Positions 37,130 to 47,212 are shown, numbered from the stretch's first letter. The stretch is 57,845 bases of DNA from an uncultured Clostridia bacterium (GCA_947626065.1 CANQQT010000007.1:1-57845), one strand, 5' to 3'. Program-made: numbers and translations. Notes: generated from the letters alone by a model not told the origin.

Positions 37130-37974
37130 ACCCCGCCCTCCTTTCTTTCCCGGATATCGAAGCAGTAGCCGCGCCCCTCCCGTCTCAGGCCTACGTAAAG
37201 GCCGAAGACCCCGGCCTCATCGAGCTTCCGAAAGGCCGGACGCCGCATCAGGCCTTCATAAGAGGAGGCGTGAGCGGAGGCGAGGAGCGGCACCCCGGCG
37301 TTCTGCGCCGCAAGCACCTGTTCCGCCTCCTCCGCTCCGAGCTCGTCGCAGACGAGAAGCTGTGGGGACATGGTGCGGGTGGCAAGCTCAATGCCGAGGG
37401 GCTTGGGGCATCCGGAATAGACGTCGGCAATTGAGCTCTGAAAGCTGTCCTCCCGGAAGAGCTCGCACCGGCTGTCGATGAGCGCGACCCGCAGGAGATA
37501 GGGCGGGGAGGAAAGCGTCGCCGCCATATCTCGCAAAAGCGTGGTTTTACCCTCCCCCGGCGGGGAGTAGACGAGCAGGCCGCATTTTCCCGCCGAAATC
37601 AGCCGGCGGCAGAGGGAGAGGCCGACGCCCTTCACGCTTCGCGGAATGCGGATATTGAGGGAGGAAAAGCGATTCGGCGTACCCCTCGAAAAGCTCCCGC
37701 AGACTCCGACGCGACAGCCGTCGGGGAGGGGCAGATAGCCCTCCTTCAGCGTTCCTTCAAAGGCGTGAAGGGAGCCTCCGCAGATTCTTTCCACCGTTTC
37801 GGCGAGCTCCTCGGCGGAAAGGACAACCTCCGTCAACAGGTTGGAGGCGGGAGTGGTGAGCGTCATCGGCCTTCCGGCCCGGAGACGGATTTCGCAGATC
37901 ACGTCCTCCCGGTATTTTTTCACCTCGCAGGAGGCGCGGGAGGGAAGCAGGCGCAGAATATCGGAAAAAGCCAT
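37123..37974 (-). CDS. spoIIIAA: Stage III sporulation protein AA (ATPase)
   Basis: ATPase related to type II/IV secretion motors that drives the SpoIIIA channel from the mother cell. Walker A SPPGEGKTTLLRDMA near residue 141, Walker B-like LLVCDELGAEEA near 207, and SAHASSYEGLM near 232. 283 aa. GAAAGGAGAAG precedes the ATG. A SigE-type promoter lies in the 43-bp space after the SpoVB gene. First gene of the AA-AH operon. Confidence 0.94.
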   Translation of the reverse strand: MAFSDILRLLPSRASCEVKKYREDVICEIRLRAGRPMTLTTPASNLLTEVVLSAEELAETVERICGGSLHAFEGTLKEGYLPLPDGCRVGVCGSFSRGTPNRFSSLNIRIPRSVKGVGLSLCRRLISAGKCGLLVYSPPGEGKTTLLRDMAATLSSPPYLLRVALIDSRCELFREDSFQSSIADVYSGCPKPLGIELATRTMSPQLLVCDELGAEEAEQVLAAQNAGVPLLASAHASSYEGLMRRPAFRKLDEAGVFGLYVGLRREGRGYCFDIRERKEGGVC

Positions 37975-37994
37975 GGCTTCTCCTTTCTGTATTC

Positions 37995-38023
37995 AGTATA
38001 TGGGCCCCGGCGGGAGATTATGC
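37995..38023 (-). promoter_or_regulatory. SigE-type promoter of spoIIIA operon
   Basis: On the minus strand GCATAAT (38017-38023), 14-bp spacer, CATATACT (37995-38002). This fits the mother-cell SigE consensus (KMATATT, about 14 bp, CATACANT). It overlaps the end of the upstream flippase gene and lies 21 bp before spoIIIAA, as expected for a SigE-dependent operon. Confidence 0.6.
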
Positions 38024-39592
38024 CCCCGCCCCGAAGGAGCCTTTTCCTTCCCGGGCGGGAAGGGCTGCGAAGAGCTTTTTCAGGAGGCGGAGCGGCAGGC
38101 CGTGGGGAATGACGCCGAAGAGGAGGAGAAAGAGAAAATAGAGAGAGGAGGAGAGGGCGATTCCCGTCGCGGTGGCAAGGGGCGTTCCGCTGTTCAGCGC
38201 GGGGGAGAGATGGAAAAACAGGTGGGAAAGGGAAACCGCGCCGCAGGAGGCAAGAAGGGGAAGGGCCGCCTGTCGGAGAAGAGGGAAGGAGACGCCGGTG
38301 ACCTTGGTAAGGCGGCGGAGACTGAGCGCGAAATTGAAGGCCTCGCTGGCAAAAAGAATGAAAATATAACCGTTAAGTCCCGCCGCCGGGACGAGAAAGC
38401 GGACGGCAAGGACGCTGAGGAGAGCGTCGGCGACGTTGACCTTCATGCCGAAAACCTGCTCGCCGAGGCCCTTTAAAATCGAATCGACGGCGGTATCAAG
38501 GTACATGAGGGGAATCAGGGGCGCCATGATTTTCAGATAGCGTGCCGCTTCCTCGCTGTGATAGACCGCCATGCCGAGGTCGTAGGAAAAGCCGAGAAGC
38601 ACCGCCGAGGCGCCGACTGAGAAAATCAGCACCGTTCGGACCACCCGCCGGGCGGCAGAGGCGATGACGGCGCGTTCTCCGTTTTCCTTTGCCTCGGCAA
38701 ATTCCGGGACGAGAAGGCCGGTGAAGGAGTAGAGAAAGGAGGCGGGAAAGAAGAGAATCGGCATCGCCATACCGGTAAGCGCTCCGTAGGAGGCCATGGC
38801 GCTTTCGTAGGAGGCGCCGTTTTTCTTCAGGCCCTGCGGGATCAGAATATGCTCCCAAGCCACAAGGCCGGAGCGGAGAAAGGAGCTCACCGAAACCGGG
38901 AGAATGACGGAGAGGAGGCGGCGTAGCACGCCGGAGCCCTTTTTGCCTTTCCCCAGCCGCCGGGAATCCCTTTTCAGAAGAAAAAGGGAAATCAGGCAGG
39001 AGAGGATATCGGAGGCGAGGGAGCAAAGGAGAATCGCGGCGAGGCAGGATTTTGCCTCCGGCAGGGTGCGGGTGAGGGCAAAAAGCGTCAGGGCTATCTT
39101 AAAAAACTGCTCGAAAAGCTGAACCCCCGCGTTGCGGGAGACCCGGCGAACCCCGATGAAATAGCCGCTTGACGCCGAGGAGAGGGCGACGAAGGGCAGA
39201 CTGAGGGAGAGGAGCTTCAAAAGCGGGGCGGCGGCGCCGTCCCCGAGCCACTCCCGCGAGATATAACCCGAAAGGGAAAAGAGGAGGAAGGCGACGGAGG
39301 AGGAGAGGGCGAGGCTGGCGAGGGCGGCCTTCCTCAGCACCGCCCGGGAGGCGCCGTTTCCCTCCTTGTCCAGCTCCTCGGCAATCAGACGGGAGACGGC
39401 GAGGCTGACCCCCGCCGTGGCAAGCGTCAGCGCGGGGGAAAAGACGGAATTCACGAGGGAAAACAGCCCGGTTCCCGCGGCGCCGAGCCGAGAGTTGACG
39501 GCGGCGTTGAAGGCGACTCCCGCCGTGCGGAGAATCAGGGATACCGCGCTCAGCATCAGGCCGTTTATGAGAAAGCGCCCGGTATTTTTCAT
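38018..39592 (-). CDS. spoVB: SpoVB-type polysaccharide flippase
   Basis: MATE/MOP-superfamily lipid-linked sugar transporter, 524 aa, with about 14 membrane segments. The N-terminus LINGLMLSAVSLILRTAGVA and later FVALSSASSGYFIGVRRV are typical of SpoVB/MurJ-like proteins of Firmicutes. Its place directly before spoIIIAA and a SigE-like promoter support a sporulation (spore cortex) role. A general flippase role, for example for the polysaccharide locus, is possible but less likely given distance. The ATG lies behind AAGGAAAGGGGG. Confidence 0.85.
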   Translation of the reverse strand: MKNTGRFLINGLMLSAVSLILRTAGVAFNAAVNSRLGAAGTGLFSLVNSVFSPALTLATAGVSLAVSRLIAEELDKEGNGASRAVLRKAALASLALSSSVAFLLFSLSGYISREWLGDGAAAPLLKLLSLSLPFVALSSASSGYFIGVRRVSRNAGVQLFEQFFKIALTLFALTRTLPEAKSCLAAILLCSLASDILSCLISLFLLKRDSRRLGKGKKGSGVLRRLLSVILPVSVSSFLRSGLVAWEHILIPQGLKKNGASYESAMASYGALTGMAMPILFFPASFLYSFTGLLVPEFAEAKENGERAVIASAARRVVRTVLIFSVGASAVLLGFSYDLGMAVYHSEEAARYLKIMAPLIPLMYLDTAVDSILKGLGEQVFGMKVNVADALLSVLAVRFLVPAAGLNGYIFILFASEAFNFALSLRRLTKVTGVSFPLLRQAALPLLASCGAVSLSHLFFHLSPALNSGTPLATATGIALSSSLYFLFLLLFGVIPHGLPLRLLKKLFAALPAREGKGSFGAGA

Positions 39593-39622
39593 GCGCCGCC
39601 CCCTTTCCTTTTTTACAGGCTA

Positions 39623-39651
39623 TGTATATGCGCCGGGCGGGGAAAATAAAA
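39623..39651 (-). promoter_or_regulatory. Possible SigE-type promoter of spoVB
   Basis: Minus strand TTTTATT (39645-39651), 14-bp spacer, CATATACA (39623-39630). Same layout as the one before spoIIIAA, weaker -35. Confidence 0.45.
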
Positions 39652-39745
39652 CCGGCAGGAAACGGGTGGGAAAATATGCAAAAATGGGGCGCTTTCTCTC
39701 TTTTTTTGCCCGCCGGGCCGGAATTTTGAATTTTTTCTTTTCTAA

Positions 39746-41209
<1,464 letters not shown>

Positions 41210-41274
41210 TTCCGAGAATTTTCAGGCCGTCCCGAGAGCGGAAAGCCGCCGGGTTTCATAGCGTTCAAAACAAA

Positions 41275-41297
41275 CAGGGCCCCCACGCGGGGCCCTG
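41275..41297 (+). terminator. Hairpin after gdhA
   Basis: Arms CAGGGCCCC (41275-41283) and GGGGCCCTG (41289-41297), 65 bp past the gdhA stop. Only a short GGTTTGT follows, so it is a weak or Rho-assisted terminator. I see no gene in 41210-41528. Confidence 0.55.
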
Positions 41298-41528
41298 CCG
41301 GTTTGTCGGAAAAGCGGACGCCTTGTACGGGAGCGGAGGCGGTTGTCCCCGCCGCTGTGCTCGGGGGACTTTTGGAAAAAGCGCCTCGAAAGTCTGCCAA
41401 AACCTTTGAAAAGGGCTTCTTGCGGGTGTCGGCCCTGCGCGTGTAAGTGAGGTATCTACGGGAAGCGTCCCGGAGAGCCCCCTGAAAAAGAATTCTCCGA
41501 GGCTTTCGGATTTTGAGGAGGGAAAACG

Positions 41529-41912
41529 ATGAAGGAAAAAAGGGAAAGGATGGGCTTTGCCGTCGCCTTCGTCCTGCTTTTTGCCGTCGAGGCCGGAATC
41601 GCGCTCTTTGTCCACGACCGGTTCGTCCGTCCGTATCTGGGGGACGTGCTTGTCGTGATTCTCCTCTACTGCCTGATCCGGACGGTTTTCCCGAAGGGCT
41701 TCCCTCTGCTCCCCGGGGCGATTTTCCTCTTCGCCGTCGGGGTGGAGGTTTTGCAGTACTTCCACTTTGTCGAGAAAATCGGCCTCGGGAGATTTGCCCT
41801 TGCAAGGGTCCTTCTCGGCACCTCCTTTTCCTTTTGGGACATCCTCTGTTATTTCGTCGGCTGTCTGCTCTGCGCGCTTTTTGAGTGGCAAAGAGCCGTC
41901 AGAAGGCCGTAA
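41529..41912 (+). CDS. DUF2809 family membrane protein
   Basis: 127 aa, four hydrophobic segments. Landmarks of the DUF2809 family: RPYLGDVLVVILLYCLIRT near 36, FLFAVGVEVLQYFHFVEKIG near 66, and GTSFSFWDILCYFVGCLLC near 97. Function unknown. GAGGAGGG precedes the ATG. The gene end runs into an 8-bp repeat. Single gene. Confidence 0.88.
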   Translation: MKEKRERMGFAVAFVLLFAVEAGIALFVHDRFVRPYLGDVLVVILLYCLIRTVFPKGFPLLPGAIFLFAVGVEVLQYFHFVEKIGLGRFALARVLLGTSFSFWDILCYFVGCLLCALFEWQRAVRRP

Positions 41913-41953
41913 CGCCGTAATGCCGTAGTGCTGTAACGCCGGAGTGCCGAAAC
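41906..41953. repeat. 8-bp tandem repeat after DUF2809 gene
   Basis: Six consecutive 8-bp units: GCCGTAAC, GCCGTAAT, GCCGTAGT, GCTGTAAC, GCCGGAGT, GCCGAAAC. The first unit contains the stop codon of the gene. Confidence 0.85.
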
Positions 41954-41980
41954 GAGGCAAGGCTTCTAACCGTCAAAAAG

Positions 41981-42020
41981 AAAACCGGTCGTCCGTCAGA
42001 GAACGGAGGACCGGTTTTTA
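41981..42020. terminator. Two-way terminator between DUF2809 gene and trpS
   Basis: AAAACCGGTCGTCCGT pairs with ACGGAGGACCGGTTTTT (one bulge). A-rich before and T-rich after, so it serves both converging genes. Confidence 0.85.
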
Positions 42021-42032
42021 AATTCCGGGCGG

Positions 42033-43046
42033 TTATTTGGGCTGGGTAAAGCCGACCTTGCGGTAGACCTTGGTGAGGGTTTTCCTCGCAAGATAGGAGG
42101 CGCGGGAAGCGCCGTCCTTCATCACCGATTCAAGATAGGCCTTGTCGGCGGTGAGCTGTCCGAAGCGCTCCCTTACAGGGGAGAGGGCGTCGGCCACCGT
42201 CTCTCCGACGGCCGACTTGAAGTCCCCGTAGCCGCGCCCGGCAAACTCCGCCTCGATTTCGGCGTCGGTTTTTCCCGTGAAGGCGGCGTAGATCGTCATC
42301 AGGTTGTTGATTCCGTCCTTGCCCTCCGCGCGGCGCACCTCCGAGCCGGAATCGGTGACGGCCCGGCGGAATTTGCGGATGACGGTGTCGCGGTCGTCGA
42401 GGATGTACACCGAGGCGTTTCCGTTGCTGTCGGATTTGCTCATCTTCTTCTCCGGCTCGGCAAGCGACATGACCTTGGCGCCGGCCTTCGGGAGGACGCC
42501 CTCCGGGATGCGGAAGGTCTCGCCGTAGACCTGATTGAAGCGTCCCGCGATATCCCGGGTGATTTCGATGTGCTGCATCTGATCCATGCCGACCGGGACA
42601 ACGTCGGCCTGATAGAGAAGAATATCGGCGGCCATCAGCACCGGGTAGGTGAAGAGTCCGGCGTTGACGTTTGATGAATATTTTTTGCTCTTGTCCTTGA
42701 ATTGCGTCATCCGCGAAAGCTCCCCGAACATGGTGAAGCAGTTTAAAACCCACGCCAGCTCCGCGTGCGCGGGGACATGACTCTGAACAAAGAGCGTGTT
42801 TTTCTCAGGGTCGAGCCCGCAGGCCATATAGAGGGCGAGCGTCTCGTAGGTGCGCTTTCTCAGGGTCGCCGGGTCCTGCCGGACGGTGATGGCGTGAAGG
42901 TCGACGACGCAGTAAAGGCAGTCATAATCCTGCTGGAGCCTTCCCCAGTTTTTGAGGGAACCGAGATAGTTCCCGATGGTGAGCATTCCGCTCGGCTGAA
43001 TGCCGGAAAAAATAACCTTCTTTTGTTCCGCTGTCTGTTGATCCAT
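42033..43046 (-). CDS. trpS: Tryptophanyl-tRNA synthetase
   Basis: Class I synthetase charging tRNA-Trp. HIGH-equivalent PSGMLTIGNYLG near residue 18, KMSKS in EPEKKMSKSDSNG near 195. DCLYCVVDLHAITV and PVGMDQMQHIEITRDIA are the Trp-site landmarks. 337 aa, normal. A SigA promoter stands 55 bp upstream; I see no T-box leader, which is often present before this gene in Firmicutes. Confidence 0.96.
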   Translation of the reverse strand: MDQQTAEQKKVIFSGIQPSGMLTIGNYLGSLKNWGRLQQDYDCLYCVVDLHAITVRQDPATLRKRTYETLALYMACGLDPEKNTLFVQSHVPAHAELAWVLNCFTMFGELSRMTQFKDKSKKYSSNVNAGLFTYPVLMAADILLYQADVVPVGMDQMQHIEITRDIAGRFNQVYGETFRIPEGVLPKAGAKVMSLAEPEKKMSKSDSNGNASVYILDDRDTVIRKFRRAVTDSGSEVRRAEGKDGINNLMTIYAAFTGKTDAEIEAEFAGRGYGDFKSAVGETVADALSPVRERFGQLTADKAYLESVMKDGASRASYLARKTLTKVYRKVGFTQPK

Positions 43047-43101
43047 GATAAAATCCTTTCCGCCCAGGGTTCCCCGGGCAGGCTCTGCAATAACAACTTC
43101 T

Positions 43102-43131
43102 ATTCTACCACAGAAGGCGGGTATATTTCAA
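43102..43131 (-). promoter_or_regulatory. SigA promoter of trpS
   Basis: Minus strand TTGAAA (43126-43131), 18-bp spacer, TAGAAT (43102-43107). Confidence 0.65.
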
Positions 43132-43202
43132 GGGGCAAAGCGATATTTTGTGAAAATTTTTTTAATAGTTGTTTACGTTTCAATGTTTTCGAAATAATCT
43201 AC

Positions 43203-43231
43203 TTGAAGGAAGGCTTTTTTTGTGGTATAAT
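43203..43231 (+). promoter_or_regulatory. SigA promoter of unknown gene at 43373
   Basis: TTGAAG (43203-43208), 17-bp spacer, TATAAT (43226-43231). It leaves a 141-nt leader with no clear structure. Confidence 0.75.
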
Positions 43232-43372
43232 AAAAGGACGCCGGAGGATTTGTCTCCGGGAGCGGGAAAAAGGGCGGCCTTCGCCTTTGCACGTCTGAAA
43301 GGCGTGTTCGGACGCGAAGCAGGCGAAAAGAAGCGGCCTCTTTTCTGCCGCAAAACAGGGAGGTTTTCCGAA

Positions 43373-44218
43373 ATGGGCTATGAAGATCCGGAGGAGTTGC
43401 GGGCGCCCCTCGCGCTCCGTATTTTCGGGAAGGTAATCAAATGGGCCTTCATCGTGTTCGTCGTTCTGATGATCGGCTGGCTGACGGTGCGCGGGGTGTA
43501 TCAGAACGGAACGCGGAGGATGAAGCGCTACCTCTTCACCGAGGAGGCAAGGGAACGCTACCAGAACGGCGAGAGCCTGACGATCTATAAGCTGACCGAT
43601 TTCAACGACAATTCCCTTGACAGAATCTTCTATATCGGCAATATCCGGTATACCGAGGAGCTCGGGCAATTCCAGTTTATGCTCCGCTTCAACAAAAACA
43701 GCGTCGGACTGAAGGAGGACGGGCTGGGAGAGGGAAACGGCTTCCTCTTCGTTTTGGAGGACGACGTCGGGAACCGGTATACAGAGTATCAGTATATCAC
43801 CGATTCCGCGCTGATGTACCGCTATTATCGCATCGTTTTCTCTCATATCGACGTTTCGGCGGCTACCAAGCTGACCGTTTCGGTCTACAGGGACACCGGC
43901 GGGGAGGTGAAGGCCGGTTCGGAGATCGACCGCTGTACCGTCTGGTACAGCGACGGCGCCCGGGCGCCCCATAAGCTGTCGGGCTCCGAGAAGAAAGCGG
44001 CCAAATCCGACGCCGGGCTTCTCTCGGCCTCGGTAACCCTGACGAGGGGCGGAGATGAGAGCCGGGAGCCGGAGGAAACCAGGGCTCCGGATGACGAAAC
44101 CGAAACCGGTGAAACCGAAATCAACGAAACCGCAGCCGACGAAACCGGCGCCGCCGGGACGGAATTTAGCGAAGCGGCAACCGGCGGGGTCGAGGCGGAC
44201 GAAGACGATATCTTTTAA
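43373..44218 (+). CDS. Unknown single-anchor membrane protein with acidic tail
   Basis: 281 aa, not recognised. One membrane segment near residues 19-42 (VIKWAFIVFVVLMIGWLTVR). Then an outside domain of about 150 residues rich in Tyr and beta-type sequence (IYKLTDFNDNSLDRIFYIGN, YRYYRIVFSHIDVSAATKL). The last ~65 residues are Glu/Thr/Ala repeats (E-T-G-E-T-E-I-N-E-T type), probably disordered. ATG 43373 follows AGGGAGG. The next gene begins 48 bp on, so the two may be co-transcribed. Confidence 0.8.
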   Translation: MGYEDPEELRAPLALRIFGKVIKWAFIVFVVLMIGWLTVRGVYQNGTRRMKRYLFTEEARERYQNGESLTIYKLTDFNDNSLDRIFYIGNIRYTEELGQFQFMLRFNKNSVGLKEDGLGEGNGFLFVLEDDVGNRYTEYQYITDSALMYRYYRIVFSHIDVSAATKLTVSVYRDTGGEVKAGSEIDRCTVWYSDGARAPHKLSGSEKKAAKSDAGLLSASVTLTRGGDESREPEETRAPDDETETGETEINETAADETGAAGTEFSEAATGGVEADEDDIF

Positions 44219-44266
44219 AGCCGTCCCCTCGGAAAGAGAACAGAAGACAGAAAAGGAAAAAGACCG

Positions 44267-44968
44267 ATGATTCTTCAATCCAGAGATACCACCGTGGCCT
44301 ACCGTTGCCCGGCGTGCGGAAAATTTATTTTCAGTATTGTGGGCGTTTTCACGCTGTCGGGGGATTTTATCCGGCTGAAATGCGATTGCGGCGAGTCGGA
44401 GCTGACGGTCTCCTACACCTCCGACGGGAAGCTGAGGCTTACCGTCCCCTGCCTCTTCTGCCCGTCGCCTCATACCTATATCCTCAGCACCGGCGCCTTC
44501 TTCGAGAAGGAGCTTCTCGCCCTTTCCTGCACCTATTCGGGGGTCGACGTCTGCTATATAGGCGAAAAGGAACAGGTGATGGCGGCGGCGAAGGAGGCCG
44601 ACCGGGAGCTGCTCAATCTTTTGGAGGATTCCGGCTTTGAGGGCTTCGACGAATTTTTGAAGGGCCGGGGCCGTGTGAACGACGTCTCGCAGGATAACGT
44701 GAACGAGGATTTCCGCATCGACTACGCGCAGATTGAGGAAATCGTTCATTTCATGCTCACCGAGCTTTCGGAGGAGGGGAACATTTACTGCGGATGCAGG
44801 GCCGGCGATACCGCGAGGTACGATTTTGAATTCTGCGGCGACCGGGTTCGCGTCTTCTGCCACACCTGCGGGTACGAAAAATACCTTCCCATGTCAAGCA
44901 CGTTGGCCGCCAACGCCTTTCTCCACACCGACCGGCTGATTCTTGAGCCGGGGGAAACGAAAAAGTAA
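44267..44968 (+). CDS. Unknown cysteine-rich (zinc-ribbon-like) protein
   Basis: 233 aa. Cysteine pairs: YRCPACGKFIF (13-19), LKCDCGESEL near 39, VPCLFCPSPH near 61, YCGCRA near 172, and VFCHTCGYEKYL near 195. These look like paired zinc ribbons at both ends with a helical middle (VMAAAKEADRELLNLLEDSG). No DNA-binding or enzyme motif is clear. It is the second gene of the unit that starts at 43373. Function not recognised. Confidence 0.78.
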   Translation: MILQSRDTTVAYRCPACGKFIFSIVGVFTLSGDFIRLKCDCGESELTVSYTSDGKLRLTVPCLFCPSPHTYILSTGAFFEKELLALSCTYSGVDVCYIGEKEQVMAAAKEADRELLNLLEDSGFEGFDEFLKGRGRVNDVSQDNVNEDFRIDYAQIEEIVHFMLTELSEEGNIYCGCRAGDTARYDFEFCGDRVRVFCHTCGYEKYLPMSSTLAANAFLHTDRLILEPGETKK

Positions 44969-45261
44969 AAAGCGGCGGACGGGTTTTGCGCTCTTGCGGT
45001 TTTGCCGTCAAAAGGGAAATCAGCAAATCTGCCTGTTGGGGCGCGTTCTTTCGATTTTTCCCCGGAAGGGAAAGTCGGCAATCCACCGCCGGATTTCTAC
45101 GCTTCCGTTCAAAAGGGAAAATCCGGAGTAAGCCGTCCTTCGGGGCCTATGTGTTCGCGCGTTTTTTCAATCAAAAGGGCCCGCAAGAGGGCTTTTGGGC
45201 CTCCGCGAGGGCGTCCCGCTCCGAAAAAGCCTGAAAAATCGCAGAAAAAGACGCTTTTCTC
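44969..45261. other. Intergenic space before mscL
   Basis: No gene supported on either strand. The element TCAAAAGGGAAA or close variants occurs near 45007, 45109 and 45169, spaced irregularly, and GGGCCCGCAAGAGGGCTTTTGGGCC near 45178-45202 can form small hairpins. Confidence 0.4.
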
Positions 45262-45290
45262 TTGACAAAGCCCCGCGCGGCGCTTATAAT
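45262..45290 (+). promoter_or_regulatory. SigA promoter of mscL
   Basis: TTGACA (45262-45267), 17-bp spacer, TATAAT (45285-45290), 48 bp before the start. Confidence 0.88.
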
Positions 45291-45338
45291 AATAGATAGG
45301 CGTTTCAAAAAAATTAAGGGTAAGGAAGGAAAAGAAAC

Positions 45339-45881
45339 ATGAAATTCATTGACGATTTCAAAAAGTTCATCTTCAAAGGCAACGTAGTTGACATGGCGGT
45401 CGGCGTCGTGATCGGCGCTTCGTTCGGCAGCATTGTCACCGGACTTGTCAATTACATCATCAATCCCTTCGTCGGTCTCTTTGTCAAGCACGGAAGCCTC
45501 GATTCCCTGAAAACCGTCATTCATCCCGCCGTCGCCGCCGTCGTTGACGAGGCCGGGAACGAAGTGACGCCCGCCGCGGCTGAGGTCGCGATCCTGTGGG
45601 GCACGTGGCTCCAGACGATTATCGATTTCCTGATCACCGCTCTCTGCATTTTCATCGTTCTCCGGGTCATCACCGCCGCGAGAAACAAGCTGGAGGCGAA
45701 GAAGCTCGCCGAGGAGCAGAGACTGGCCGCCGAGGCCGAGGCCAAGGCGAAGGCCGAGAAGGATGCCGCCGATGCCGCCGCTGCCGCCGCCGCCGAAAAG
45801 CAGGCGCTTCTGGAAGCGAGCATCGTCAAGCAGACCGAGCTTCTCTCTGAAATCAAAACGATCCTCTCCAAGCAGAACTGA
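45339..45881 (+). CDS. mscL: Large-conductance mechanosensitive channel with long C-terminal tail
   Basis: MscL opens under membrane tension and protects against osmotic downshock. Residues 1-110 are the channel: FKKFIFKGNVVDMAVGVVIGASFG (TM1), a loop, and DFLITALCIFIVLRVIT (TM2). The tail (about 112-180) is an Ala/Glu/Lys coiled-coil-like stretch with long alanine runs, then KQTELLSEIKTIL. At 180 aa it is longer than the ~130-150 typical of the family. AAGGAAGGAAA precedes the ATG. Own promoter. Confidence 0.94.
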   Translation: MKFIDDFKKFIFKGNVVDMAVGVVIGASFGSIVTGLVNYIINPFVGLFVKHGSLDSLKTVIHPAVAAVVDEAGNEVTPAAAEVAILWGTWLQTIIDFLITALCIFIVLRVITAARNKLEAKKLAEEQRLAAEAEAKAKAEKDAADAAAAAAAEKQALLEASIVKQTELLSEIKTILSKQN

Positions 45882-45895
45882 ATCACTCTCCAAAA

Positions 45896-45926
45896 AGAGC
45901 CGGTGCGTTCTCGCCGCCGGCTCTCT
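45896..45926 (+). terminator. Hairpin after mscL
   Basis: AGAGCCGG (45896-45903) pairs with CCGGCTCT (45917-45924). The following CTTCAT is a poor U run, so read-through into the kinase gene is likely. Confidence 0.5.
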
Positions 45927-45965
45927 TCATGTTGCACGCGCAAAAAGAAAGGACTATTTTTACAC

Positions 45966-46916
45966 ATGGTAACCATCGGAATTGACCTCGGCGGAACCAA
46001 AATTGCCGCCGGAATTGTTGACGAAGCCTATCGGATTGTAAGAAAGGGAAGCGTTCCCACGCTTGCCGACCGGGATCCCGAGCTGATTGTGAAGGACATG
46101 GGCGCCCTCTGCCTTTCGCTCCTCGAGCAGGAGGGGATTCCCCTTTCCGAGGTGAAGGGCGTCGGAATCGCCTCTCCCGGGTCGGTAAATCCCGATACCG
46201 GCGTCATCGGATACGCGAACAACCTTCCCTTTAGGAGGTTTGATATCGCGGCCCGCCTCAGAAAATACCTCCCCGTGGAAAAGATCGCTCTTGAGAACGA
46301 CGCCAACGCCGCGGCCCTCGGGGAAGCGATGAGCGGTGCGGCGAAGGGGGAGAAAATCTCGGTGATGATCACCCTCGGCACCGGCGTCGGCGGCGGGGTG
46401 ATTCTTGACGGGCAGGTTTATTCCGGCTTCAACCATGCCGGCGCCGAGCTGGGACACGTCGTCATCGAATACAACGGCAGGCCCTGCAGCTGTGGCCGCC
46501 GCGGCTGTTGGGAGGCCTATTCCTCCGCCACCGCGCTTGTGAAGATGACGAAGGAAGCGCTTGACGAAACGAAGGATACCGTCATGTGGCAGATGTGCGA
46601 GGGCGACCGGGAAAAGGCGAACGCCCGGACGGCCTTTGACGCGATGCGGCAGGGAGACCGCGTCGGGCGTGAAGTCGTCGACAAATATATAGACTATCTT
46701 GCCTGCGGAATCACCAACATGATCAACATTTTCCAGCCGAACGTCCTTTCCATCGGCGGCGGCATCAGCAACGAGAGAGACTATCTCCTGAAGCCCCTGA
46801 TCGAGAAAATCGAGAAGGAGCAGTACACAAGCAGTCTGGAGGAGAAGACGAAGGTCAAGATCGCCGAGCTGGGGAACGACGCCGGGCTGATCGGCGCGGC
46901 GGCGCTTGTGAGGTGA
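45966..46916 (+). CDS. ROK-family glucokinase
   Basis: Sugar kinase of the ROK family; glucose to glucose 6-phosphate is the likely reaction. N-terminal phosphate loop IGIDLGGTKIAAGIVD (residues 4-19), DANAAALGEA near 107, TLGTGVGGGVILDG near 130, and zinc site HAGAELGHVV / CSCGRRGCWEAYSS near 168-182. 316 aa. ATG 45966 with AAAGGAC before it. 84 bp after mscL. ROK glucokinases in Firmicutes often sit alone like this; other hexoses are possible. Confidence 0.9.
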   Translation: MVTIGIDLGGTKIAAGIVDEAYRIVRKGSVPTLADRDPELIVKDMGALCLSLLEQEGIPLSEVKGVGIASPGSVNPDTGVIGYANNLPFRRFDIAARLRKYLPVEKIALENDANAAALGEAMSGAAKGEKISVMITLGTGVGGGVILDGQVYSGFNHAGAELGHVVIEYNGRPCSCGRRGCWEAYSSATALVKMTKEALDETKDTVMWQMCEGDREKANARTAFDAMRQGDRVGREVVDKYIDYLACGITNMINIFQPNVLSIGGGISNERDYLLKPLIEKIEKEQYTSSLEEKTKVKIAELGNDAGLIGAAALVR

Positions 46917-46977
46917 TTCCTCCCGGGGGATTTTCGGATGAAATCATGGGAGAATCCCTGAAAATCTTTCAAAATAC

Positions 46978-47006
46978 TTGACAAGAAGGGCCGGTAGTGG
47001 TATAAT
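46978..47006 (+). promoter_or_regulatory. SigA promoter of tRNA gene
   Basis: TTGACA (46978-46983), 17-bp spacer, TATAAT (47001-47006), 31 bp before the tRNA. Confidence 0.88.
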
Positions 47007-47037
47007 ATTTCCGTCCGTTTCCCACGCGGCGGAAAAC

Positions 47038-47114
47038 GGGCCAATAGCTCAGTTGGTTAGAGCAACCGGCCCATAACCGGTCGGTCCAAGGTTCGAGTCC
47101 TTGTTGGCCCACCA
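47038..47114 (+). tRNA. tRNA with CAT anticodon (Met elongator likely)
   Basis: 77 nt with encoded CCA. Acceptor GGGCCAA / TTGGCCC, D stem GCTC/GAGC, anticodon arm ACCGG-CCCATAA-CCGGT with CAT, T arm CAAGG-TTCGAGT-CCTTG. It is not the initiator type (first pair G-C). Ile2 tRNAs, read as CAT in DNA and modified to lysidine, cannot be excluded by eye; the anticodon arm resembles clostridial elongator tRNA-Met, the substrate type of TmcAL. Confidence 0.95.
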
Positions 47115-47166
47115 AAACCCGCAGATACGAACTCCTTTTCTACAGTTCCGTATTTGCGCTCACAGT

Positions 47167-47212
47167 AAAAATACCGAGGAGACACAAACCGTCTCCCCGG
47201 TATTTTCCTTTT
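47167..47212. terminator. Two-way terminator between tRNA and lipoprotein gene
   Basis: AAAATACCG-A-GGAGAC pairs with GTCTCC-C-CGGTATTTT. A-rich on the left and T-rich on the right. The rest of 47115-47415 has no supported gene. Confidence 0.85.

Noticed and set aside
43047-43101. T-box riboswitch before trpS
   Set aside because: Only 55 bp lie between promoter and start; no T-box sequence or specifier stem is visible.
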